Assembly (NCBI RefSeq): GCF_029962835.1
Contig: NC_080583.1
Coordinates: 434,001-498,000 of the forward strand
Source of the DNA: Magnolia sinica
Lineage: Eukaryota > Streptophyta > Magnoliopsida > Magnoliales > Magnoliaceae
Reading direction: 5' to 3'
DNA: 64,000 nt
The notes under the pieces are model-generated. The model searched no databases, had not been told where the DNA came from, and was given only the letters and a program-made list of their open reading frames with translations. The position numbers and the translations under genes are program-made. Shown in pieces: positions 13,901 to 25,900 of this stretch. The number at the start of each line of letters is the position of its first letter. Within the stretch, counting starts at the first letter, position 1.

Positions 13901-16900
13901 TTCATAACCAAATCCCATAAAGGTCTATGCTAACACATTACCTAAGGACTTTTAAAAAAAAAAAAGAAATAAGAAAATGAAACAATAGAAACCACAATCT
14001 CCATATGAAATGGGCAACACACCATCCATCATGGTTTGTCAACACTCCCTCATAAGCTGGAGTGTATATATCATGACACCTAGGTTAACGAAGAGACGAT
14101 CCAAATGAGTGCGAACAAGAGCCTTAGTGAACACATCTGCCAATTGATCATAAGACTTGACAAACGCAATGCGAATTTCCTTACAACATTTCCTCTGATG
14201 AAGTGATAATCAACTTCGATATGATTAATTTTCTCATGATAAAGCAGATTAATGGCAATATGAGAAATACCTTAATCACATTATAGCTTCATGGGAACAT
14301 CAACCATAAACACAAACTCATCCATCAACATCTTCAATGAAGGAAGCTTACAAATAGCATGAGCCATAGCCCTAAACTCCACCTCCATACTTCATTGGAC
14401 CACCACAAATTTGTTTTTTACTTCTCCCCATAACCAGGCTACCTCTTAAAAAGGTACAATAACATGTAGCAAATGCCTATCTACATACAAATACCCTCAT
14501 ACTTGAAGATGACCATTACACTTATAAAGAATACCATGACTAAGAGTTCCCTTTGAGTATATGAATATACGAAACACGGCTTCCATATGAGGAACAGGAG
14601 GAGCTTGCATAAACTAACCACACTTACAAGAAAAGTGATATCAAGTGGAATGATCGTTAAGTAAATCATTTTTCCAACTAATCAAAGGTATCTTCTTGAA
14701 TCATCAATCAATTCTTCCCTGATCCATATTATGCTTATGATTCGGGTCAATAGATGTTTCAATTGGTTTGGCTCAATCTCGAACAATATATCTATCACAT
14801 ATTTTCGTTGGCAAATTAATGCCCACCTTAGATTTTTATTACTTGAATACCTAATAAGTATCAAAGATGACTGACGTTCTTGCTATAGAAGTGTTGCTGC
14901 AAAAATGTCAACTTATCAATACCCGCACTAATACCCCCATCATCCACATACCAACATAATGATGTTTGCCTCACTTCACCTCACAAAGAGAGAGCAGCCA
15001 GCTTGACTGCGTTCCTTTCCGTATTAAAAAAACTACTTGCAATTGCACCATAAAGACTTATTCAGTAAGGCTGATGAAAAAATGCATTCTTCACATCAAG
15101 TTGGCATAAAGAACAATCCAATTTTATGACAACCAAAATAACTACCGACACAGAATTAAGTTTTGTCACAGGAGAAAATGTCTTGAAATAGTCAACTACC
15201 AGGGTCTAAGAGCACCCTTTAGAGAACAACCAAGCCTTTAAGCTTTCCGCTAAGCCATCAAGACTGTACTTCACCATGTACCCCCATTGACACCAAATCG
15301 GGCATTTTCCAATAAGTTCGATTATGATGGAGAGCAACCATCTCATCTTCAATTACTTATTTCAATTCATCATAACTGAGGGCTTCTTGGAAAGAATGAG
15401 GAACAGAGTGACAACAAACAGACTACCAGGATGAAGTAAATTTGCAAAAAGAAGAAGATAAACAAACAAATGAGACAATGAGAAATAAGATGTTGAGTGC
15501 AAGAATGTATACCTTTATGAAGAGCCATGGGTAAGTCATCTTCATTAGATGCTAAAACAAAAGAGATTCAAGAGAACAATAATCTTTAGATGGAGCGAGA
15601 TGATTGGTGGAAGCCACAATTTGATGAATTTCATTACTATGCTTAGGACATCCAGAGTAAACTTACAATGGCGGAACAAAATATTGTACAAACATTTCTT
15701 CCAAGGTAAGTTATGTGTTACCGGTGATGGGAAGAGTTGCAAGCATTTCTATAAAATGCAATGACTTACTGTCTTTAGGAAAATAAGGGGTACTTCTAAA
15801 CAAAGTGACACCGGTTGAGACAATATTTGCGAGACATAGCATTGTAGCGTTTGTATCCTTGTTGAGTACATGAGTATCCAAGAAAGATACTCTTGATAAC
15901 CTTCAGTTCAAACTTGTCAAGAACATGATCTAACTAATGTATAAAACATACACACTCAAACATATTAGGAGGGACAAGAAAATCAAGACACATAATAGAA
16001 ATGGGTAACTTTACTATCCAAAATAGATAAGGTATCTGATTTATTAAATGGCGTGCAATCAAAACTGCCAAAACATTTTCGAAACCTTCATGTCAAACAA
16101 GAAAGCCCGAGAACCTCGATTATGTGTGATCCTTCAGTTTAGCAGCACCATTTTATTGTGGTGTGTGAACATGAGTTGATGAATAATGCCATCAGATGAT
16201 AGAACATGAGTTGCGCGTGATGTCCCTATCATAAATTGATGCAGGACATGAAAATTAAATATGATATGCAAGATCTCAGGCTTTAAATCATACTAATTCA
16301 GAAACAATCACATAATAATTCCACATCCCACACAAATGCTCAAACATTCTGAAACCCGCCATCCGACGTAGAAACTATCTGATGGTCCAGAATATCCTCT
16401 ATTTCCTTTTTGAGTGTGGAAAGAGTAGGTATGGGAAGTAGAGGCTATGAAGATGGGTTGGGATGGGTTGGTATGGGAGGTTGAGGCTGAAAAAATGGGT
16501 CGGGATGAGTAGGTATGGGAGGTAGAGGCTGAAAAAATGGGTTGGAATGAGTAGGTATGGGAGGTAGAGGCTAAGAAAATAGGTCGGGAAAGGTAGGTAT
16601 GGGAGGTAAAGGCTGGGAAAATGGGTCGGGACGGGCAGGCATGAGACATATAGGCTGGGAAGATGGGTCGGGAGTGGGCCATGGATCAAGGGAAAGGTCT
16701 GGGGAATCAGGATGGTTAGGCAAAAGATTAGACAATGCATCAATGGCCCCGTGAAATGCAACTAGATCTTCCACATTGAATGTGAAACTAATTCCCATGG
16801 AGGGTGGAAGATCTACCACATACGCATTGAGACCGTTTCGTTTTATAATTTTGAATGGTCCAGCACTATGCGCGTGTAATTTTCGAACGGCTCCCTGAGG

Positions 16901-19900
16901 GTACCACTCTGGCTGATGCGGATCATCAGAGAGTCTCTTACATTGAATTCCTTGAAACATTTATGTTGGTTTGCAGAAAGTGAGTAATGTTCATTACTAG
17001 TCATGATCTTCTGCTTGATTTCTTGATGCCATGAATGAATGTGATGCGCAAAAGACTCTGCAGACTCTGACGGCCTATGGGACAGTGACATAGAGACAAG
17101 ATCAATAGGTTTCCTAGGTTTAGAACCAGTAATGACTTCACAAGGACTTAGACCTGTGGACCTATCGACAGAACTATTAAACGCAAACTCAGCTATAGGT
17201 AATATGGTGTCCCATGTTCTGATGTGCTCTATATCTCGCTTAGTAGGAAACTCATCCGGTAGATCATCAGGAAAGACATCACGAAACTCATCCACTGCCG
17301 GAATGGCCTCAGTGGGTAACTCTACACTAGCCTCTGGTACACTCTCTCTAGCCACAAGGCCGTACATGTTGTGTCACTCAAAATAGTGGTCTTGATGTCC
17401 CTCATGGGGTAGGTGCACGGGTGTACGCCCATAACTGATCATTGGCCACCTCCATTTCTTAGTCTATCCTCCTAACCACCTGCCTGAGATTGGGCATCTT
17501 CCTTAATGGTGGGGTTTGCCCTGGTGGAGGTCTCTAATTGAGTAATCCGCACATCAAGTTGTTCAAAGCATTGGTTCATATGTTGTGCCCAGCGCTTACC
17601 CAAAGACTCAAACTGTTGGGTCAGCTTGTTTATTGACTCTTGCAATTGCTCCATGTTTATTGTAGGGTATAAGCCGAAACCACGACCCGTACGTGTGGGC
17701 ATACAACTGCTAACTCAACCTAAAAACCTTCTACTACGACTATATGCAACTAAATGGGACTATATGATCCTATGAGACTCTATATGAGGAAAACTACCAA
17801 CGCTACCAAAATTGAGCAATATAGTTGTCAAAATATAAGAAATTTTTTTATTTTTTAAGTAACAACCTAGTTTCAAAAAAACGGAAAAAAAAAAAGGTTT
17901 CTAAAAAAACAAATTAGGAGAGTTTCTAAAAAAAACAAATTAGGAAAGTTTCTAAAAAAATAAATTAGGAAAGTTTCTAAAATTTAAAAAAAAAAAAAAC
18001 CTAGTTTCTAAAAACGAAAAAGGAAAGTTTCTTTAAAAAAATTAGGAAGGTTTCTAAAAAAAACAAATTAGGAAAGTTTCTATTAAGAAAACAACCTAGT
18101 TTCTAAAAATAGAAAGTAAGTTAGTTTCTTAAAAAAGAAAAAGGAAAGTAAACTAGTTTCTAAAAAAGAAAAAGGAAAGAAAATTAGTTTCTAAAAACAG
18201 ATTAAGAAAGTTTCTAAAAAATTAGTTTCTAAAAAACAAAAAAGGAAAGTTTCTAATCCTAGAAATAGAAAGCTAAGTTAATTTCTAAAATAATTCAAAT
18301 AAGGGGATAACAGAAAATTTCAGTAGCTTATGTCAGGGTTTATGGACCTCTAAACAGCCATATATGATGAGAATTGATGTGTAATGGACATAAACAACTA
18401 AACCCTAAACATGTAATGCATTCCCTTATAAGAACCCTAAGCTTTGATACCAAATTCAATAAATTTAATGCAGGACATGAGAATTAAATATGATATGCAA
18501 GATCTCAGGCTTTAGATCATACTAATTCAGAAACAATCACATAATAATTCCACATCCCACACAAAAGCTCAAACGTTCAAACAAGGGGAATCTGCACGGG
18601 TCCAGGCCTACATAGGCTAGGGCTGGATCAGTAAAAATTATGAATCAAACGATACTCAAAGGTAAGTAATAATCATCCACACATACACAGCAATCAGTCC
18701 CTAATTTAGGGTTAGGGTTATGAAAAACAGGTATGAAAGGGAAAATTATGAAGAAAACTTGAACCGGAAGACAATCCCTGCGTGCGAACAACGGGCCAGG
18801 CCTGATGCACGTGTGCGGGGGCCTGGTCGCACATGTAAGGGGGTCCCACACCTGAAAACTGACGCCTTGAGTCTGGTCGGCCAAGGGTGGGCTCCAAAAC
18901 CTCCAAGTTTCGAGTCAATCCGAGCTATGGTTTGTGCTTGGTGCTCCGCCGAAGTTTCAGCCCTCCTACAGGACCAGATTCTAGAAATCTGTTGTATATG
19001 GGGAAACGGATGCAAATATTGATGGATTTGCAGATGGAATGCTTGTAGGAAAAGATAAATATAGATGGTAGAAGATGGGGGTGAATCGGGATAGACGTGG
19101 CTTCGCACCACCGTAGTTAGCCCTTCGATGAAGAAGGGCTTCGCACCCAATTGAATTTTCACAACTCGAGAACTCAGAGTAGGAAAATGCAGAATTTTAA
19201 TTAAACTTCAAAGAATTCCAAAAGCTACAAGGAGTGCCTATTTATAAAAAAAACCTTATACCCCAAAACTCGCGCCAAGTGCGCAACCTATTACTTGGCG
19301 ATGAAGTAAACCAAAATAAAAACCAATCAAATAAATCTAAAACGTCCACGATATTCTAAATAACATTAATAAGCAAAACCTAAAATATGAGATTAATCAA
19401 ACTAGTGAGTCACGATCATGAGATCCCATGATGGGCTTTACTTGACTACCGGGCCCACTACAACGAACCAAAACTTGGTCTTCTAACTAGGAGGCCCTCC
19501 CTGGATGTCGTCATCGATCCAGATCGACAGTGGGGCCCTCCTCCATGCGTATGTACGTAGGGGAGGCGTACATGTGCGTGCACGCATGATGTCCCCATCG
19601 TAAATTCATGTGATATATATTCCCTAACATTATCTAAAAGCGGAATACATACCCTAGCATTAAATTGTGTCTGCCCTTACATATGCAATGTTGTCAAATC
19701 GCATAAGCCATCAGCCTGGGTCGATCCCTTATGCCATAACATAGTCACAGAAGCAATCACTCAAGTTAATGGCTTTTTGTTTTTTAAAATTAAAAAATAA
19801 TAATAATAAAATGGTAAAAAATATAAAAAATCTAAAAAAATTAAGAAAAACTATGTATAATTACTACAAATGATTGGATTGGGTTTATTTACCTATTTCA

Positions 19901-22900
19901 TTGTAGACTATTAAGCCATCTATATGTTGAGTTATATTATATTATATATAACAAAACAAATTTAAATAAGCAACAAGTTACACCAAGAAAGAATTAATTA
20001 TTGAAAACTACAAATATAGAAATTGTATTGATAAGTTGAATCTTGACGAGTTAATGCATACAATACAAGTTACAACTTACAACTTATTACAATCTATAAG
20101 AAACTTGATTGTTGGCCATTATGCCAAGGAATACTAAAGTATACCATCATTATGTGAATTTTTTGAAGGATGACAACTTTATTAGAAAACAACAAAGCCG
20201 AAAGAATGAAAATAACAAACAGCAAAGAAAAGACAAACAAAGAGAAAACAGAAAAGTTACACATACTGCAGTCCAAACCAAAGAACTACATTAGCAAGGG
20301 TCGAAAAAAACACTCCTGGAAGAACCACATTTATCTCGGAAACATATATTATTCATTTTGGCCCAAATAACCCACCAACCAGCCAAAAGGAACATTCCCC
20401 ATCTCTTCTTAGATGCTGCGACTAAACCTACTTCATGCAATTGGACAAACAAGTCCACTATTGACTCTGGAAATACCCAATAAGACTCCAAAATGCTCCA
20501 ACACACAAATCTAGAACTCCCTTGGGATAGGGCAATGAATAAATAAATGATTCAGTATTTCTTCCTCTCCAATAAAGATAGCATGCATTTAGGATGGAAA
20601 GGCCCCTTCTCTGCAGGTTATCAATGGCCAAGAATCAATGCCACCCCGCAAGCCAAGCAAACGCCGACACCTTAGATGAAACACCATAGGACCAAATTGG
20701 AGAAGTATGAGCCTTTACTTGATTATGTGATTATGCCGGCATACTATAGTATGCCATAACATACTTCCTGCATGGCATATGCGACCGTGGCATAAGCAAT
20801 CTGAGCCATGGTCTGCGATTATGCGATCGCATATGACAACATTGTACATATGAAATTCCTTAAAAACACTTCAGACCAATCTTTCATTAAATATATAACT
20901 AAGTAATGCGAGAATAACATCCACAAAAATAATGAAATACTTAAAGACAAATAAACTAGTAGTACAAACTAGACCCTACACATTACAATGTACTAAATAG
21001 AAAGTATTGTCACTCATTTTCGTCCATACGAGGTGAAAATGAGACTCTATGATACTTGCTTAACTTGCACGCTTCACATTCTAACTCAGCCACTATAAAT
21101 GATAACAGAACATGACTCTTTAAACTATTCAATGAAGGGTGACCAAGCCTACCATAGTACTGATGAGGTAAGACGTGTGTCTGCAGGGCAACTCTAATTA
21201 TTCCATTGTTGAGATAATAAAGACCATTCGCTTGATATCCTCCACCAATTGTCATCCTCGTCTTTAGATTATGAAATTCACAATAGGAGGGATACAATGT
21301 AAGACAACAGTTTAGAGGATCTAGTTTACTTACTGGTAATAGACTCAAAGGAATTTTAGGAATATATAATGTTGATGTCAAGGGAAAAGATGATGTAGGA
21401 TAAACAATACCCAATTGATGAGGACACTTGGGCACCATATGGAGTATATCAAAGGAAGAGATGAGCTATGACCCATGCTCCGATTTCTCTATGGCTAGAT
21501 GATCATTACGTGGGGCGTGGACGAACCCACATGCATATTTGGTGCATCATTAAAGACCTTACATTGGGGAGATGCATGTGGGTTGTTTATTGGGAGCATG
21601 GAGATACGTTTTACACGTAAAGCAACGAATTTGCCTTAGCTAGGGGTTATTTTACATTTGTTAGAGAGTCAAGAGGGTTATGTCTTATTTTGGTTTAAAA
21701 GTATAGGTACTTGGAACTTTTCCTCATTGAGAGGCATCCTTTTTGGTAAAAGTCCCAAGTTGAGACTATTTAAGGGTTATGGGAGCGCCCTAATTTGGAT
21801 ATTTATGATTATTATGAATGAGATTTCTCTGCTAGGGTTTTTCTCCTTACAATTTCCTGTGACTGGAATGGTGTGATGCCATGGTATGAAGCCATTAATC
21901 TTAATCCAAATAAGTTTTCTTCTCTCTATTTCTATTTCTTTCAAATTTTCCTTTTATTTTTCATTTTTCCTAACCCATCTCCACAATATTCATTCCCAAT
22001 TATCATCCTTATCAAAACCCAATCCAGACCACATCAAAACCTAACTTAAACCTACACCTTCTCTTTTCCCCAACCTGTGAATAATGCTATGTTTCTCACT
22101 TCCATTCCCCTTTTCTCCTATTTTCCTAACTTTTAAACCCTAAGTTCCAAATCCCCATTTCTAAAAACCCTAAATCCTCAATCTCAAACACTTAACCTAA
22201 TTCCCAATTAATCCAAACCTAAAATACTTGACCCCTGATGGGCATATGTGAATCCCATTGACTATAGATCAATCCCTATGCTATAAATGGAAGTCCCATC
22301 TTCCATTGGGCCTATTTCTCTTTGATCTATATTTTTTAGGATCCATACTGAAGGATTGTAGTTAGGTCTTGAATGTAAACATAATTGTTTACTTGAGTAC
22401 CTATCATATCTGAGGTAGATTATATATTTTTTGTCTTTCTCATTGATATGATAATCCATCGATTAACCTCACAACATACCATCCATTAAGACTTATCTAA
22501 CTGAGACACACCAGTCATAAGGTCCGAAATTCCAAAATCAATAGCCGAGGTAACATTTTCAGAGAACGCTCGTTTTTTAAGAAGAAAGCTGATATTTACA
22601 CCCACTTCATTGATTAATGCCCCCAACACCCCCAACTATGTCTCCAACTTGACTCACAGTACCAAATAAACAGTTTGCTTGTCTAGGAACATTTTCCAAA
22701 TCATTGCACGAGTTTGACAAACTAAAGAGAAAACCTCTAGTTCCGTGAGCATCAAGCATCTTCAATTCATCGTGGAAGATGTGATTGTCTATACTTTCAA
22801 GTTCCCCTTGGAATGCCAAGGGATGGAATTTGCCACCGGATGTTCTCAAGCTTGGAGAAAAATGTGATTTTTAGTGGAACTACTCCCTTAATGAAGATGG

Positions 22901-25900
22901 TTATGAGCATTTCTTCAAATACGAACAATAGAGGCACCAAGTATTTTCTGGTGCACCATGTTAGATAGATCTTAGGTTCAATATGCAGTATAAAGCCCAT
23001 TTTCCGAAAGTAATATACCTAAAATGCCTTAAAGTATAATCAGTAAAATGTGCTTTTTCCTTTTTTTGATTTACGAAGGTGTAGTTCTGCTTTTTCCTTT
23101 TTTTGATTTACGAAGGTGTAGTTCTTTCCCATATAGAACTTGTAGAGACAAAAAAGTTTACTTCGACAGGTTTAACATCAGAAGCCAGCATCGGTTTTGC
23201 TTTTCAATAATGTGGATGCATCTAGTTGAATGGCAGATTTTCATACTCCTACATTACTTCAACAAAGAATGCAATAATGAAGCAAAGAGTCACAAGGTTT
23301 TAGCAAAGAAAATTTAAACAACATGACCACATCGAGAAAAAGTTATATATATATATATATATTGCAATCTTCAAGAAGAAATTCGATAAGCAGAGTTTAT
23401 TACCAGGATTCAAATTCTTCATGAGACGAGAATATATCGGGCAAGATGAAGTTCAATAGCGACCAAAGTTCAGCCAAATTATTTTGCAGAGGTGTTCCAG
23501 TAAGCAAAAGCTTATTTTCAATGGGCAAGCGCTTCAGTTCTCTCAATAACTTGCAATTTGTATTTTTCAGCCGATGTCCCTATAAGAACAAGGGTTTTGA
23601 TGAGACATGAGAGCAAAAAAAATAAAAAAGAAATGAAACAATTTATTTAGGATTTACATGATTATTACCTCATCAACAACAACATATTTCCAATTGTAAT
23701 GTGCCAAAGCTCTAGCATCATTCATTGCAATCTCATAAGAAGTGACTATAAGGGGGAATTTGGGACCAATCTCTCTAGGCATGTATTTCTGCCTTATCTC
23801 ATTCCTTTCTTTTCTACCTCCATGGTATATAATAACACTCATTGAGGGTACAAACCTGAAAATAAGACTTACCAGAGTCGATAGATGTTGGCATGAGAAA
23901 ATTAACAGGAGATCAAGAAGTGGATAATTTTACCTGTTGACCTCATTCACCCAGTTTGAGAGCGTAGAAAGAGGAGCTATTATTAAATAAGGCCCATCCA
24001 AACCCTTCCCTTTCAAATGCGCAAGAAAACCAATCGTTTGAACTGTCTTGCCAAGTCCCATTTGATCTGCCAGGATTCCATTAAGTCCATTTTGCCAAAG
24101 TGATATCAACCATTTTACCCCTTTGATTTGATAAGACTTCAGTTTTCCACCAGTCAATAGTGGTACAAGCTCAGCCTGCTCTTTAAGAACTCTCTCCTCC
24201 TCAGTGAGGTTTGCATCTTCAGGAGTAGTACCCTCTTGGAATCTTGTAAACATGGCTGCTACTGCCGTTTTAGCTTTTCTCTGAAAAACATCACAATATG
24301 AGCAAGCATTAGAGCAGTAATAAGCAGTCATGAATGTGGGTGTTGAAGAAAAATATCAGCACTAACCTACATATAATAACAAAGAACAAAGGATAATCAA
24401 AAAGCAGGGGACAAAACAAGGCTATCATGTAACTTGGAATTACAACTATGGCTAAGACATGGCAAAGCGATCATGAAAACTTTTAAAAGGTAATCAAAAT
24501 TAATAATTCACAAATCCAAGCTGCCTAATTAGATACCTAACTCCAGTTCGTATGCAAGTAGAATATATTATGCGCATTGGAGGCAGTTAAGACACATACC
24601 ATAACACATTGCTTGAATCCAGATGTAGCTACGCTAGCATGGTTATCACCCACGTAGTACACTGGATGTATTAAGGCATATAGGGGGCATAGGCAACATT
24701 AGAAACTCGTTCTTAGGCACTCAAACAAAGGGCAGCCTATGCAGTAGCTTTCAATAGTCAAACACATTCATATGCAAGTATCTGTACTAGCTTTATAACA
24801 TAACGTAATTCAAAGAATATTATTGGTAAAATAAACATTTGAAAGAAGAAGAAGAAGAAGAAGGGAGAGCTTTGCTTGCAACAATCAGTTACACGTCACC
24901 CAGTGCACATGGAAGAAGAAAATGCATTAAAGAAAATTGAAAGAACCACTTACATTGTTGTATTGAGCTTTCGCCTTCCTCTTTCTACCACGGCCCCTTT
25001 TCTCTTTTACAGCTTCTTCCTTCTGGATTTCCACTCCATTCTGAGAAGTGAATTCACAGAAATATCAGGCAACAATAAAACTCAATCAACAAGCAACAGA
25101 CTTATTCAAACAGAAGGCTATGGGAGGTTACGAATGTGATGTCCTCCATCTTTTCTAGAAGGAACTCTGAGTATAGCTGGGTCTGTGTCAGAAGCTCATC
25201 CAATTTACTGAATTGGGTGTTGTTCATAATGGCGTCAGCTTCACACACTTCCCTTTCAGAGTCCTCCTTCACTCGGGCCACTTGCAGTTTCTCCTCCTCC
25301 TCCGCCATGGCTTTTGATATAAGAGAAGAATCTCCATTTTTTGCATCAGCCAACAGCAGACCATTATCCTCAGAATGTGGTATTCCATTTTCTTCGGCAG
25401 CTCCTTTCGAGATGAGAGAGGATTCCAACTTGCAAATCCCCTGCTTATAAAAGAAAAATACAAATACATAAAAATGTCAGAGAGAGAGAGAGAGAGAGAT
25501 CAATCTTGGAAGGGACCATAGAAAATACAAGGGGATAAACCCTAATAAGAAAACTCAAAAAAGTTTTAAAGGTGAACAAGTACAAGAGAAAATGGAATCC
25601 AGCAGCTCATCAGACAGGCCCTGACTTGTAGATACCCTACCCAATGTATTATTGATCTGCTCATCAGGTGGACCACACATGTAGAAAAGAAATGGAAGAA
25701 TATGTAGAAGTGATTAACAGTCTACATCCCTGATACTCAACTGGCCCACCAGTTAAGGGCTTGCTTGGATGTCTGTAAACTACTTACTTTAAAGGGTTTA
25801 CAGGTAGGTGTTTGGACAGCAAAACTTGACTTTAATGTTTACAAGTTGTAAACACTTTACAAGCAAACACTCCCTTTTTTCTGGGCAAACACCTACGGTT

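Larger units (their letters stand above)
16216..19620 (-). mobile_element. Ty3/gypsy retrotransposon fossil with LTR-related ends and primer-binding site
   Basis: A direct repeat of about 110 bp (16237-16346 and 18470-18579) marks LTR-related ends. A minus-strand primer-binding site, TGGTATCAAAGC (18441-18452), matches the usual tRNA-Met type at all but about one position. This places the 5' LTR on the right, to about 19620. Next to it on the minus strand is a gag-like N-terminal piece ([19 protein letters not shown]), and farther along a C-terminal integrase stretch ([19 protein letters not shown]). Most of pol is not recognisable. The element is broken and much shorter than a complete one. 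It is older than the tandem array at 40-43 kb, judging by decay alone. Confidence 0.75.
11204..23403 (-). other. 12.2-kb intron 6 of DDM1, rich in transposon fossils
   Basis: The donor follows the exon ending at 23404 (...EEFESW, codon split) and the acceptor precedes the exon starting at 11203. The split tryptophan codon is restored across the junction, so the two exons belong to one transcript. Inside lie a Ty1/copia fossil, a Ty3/gypsy fossil, a LINE tail, a further copia fragment and unclassified AT-rich sequence. 11204-14039 and 21450-23403 show no recognisable gene. Every identified retroelement runs antisense to the window, that is, in the same direction as DDM1. Confidence 0.9.
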
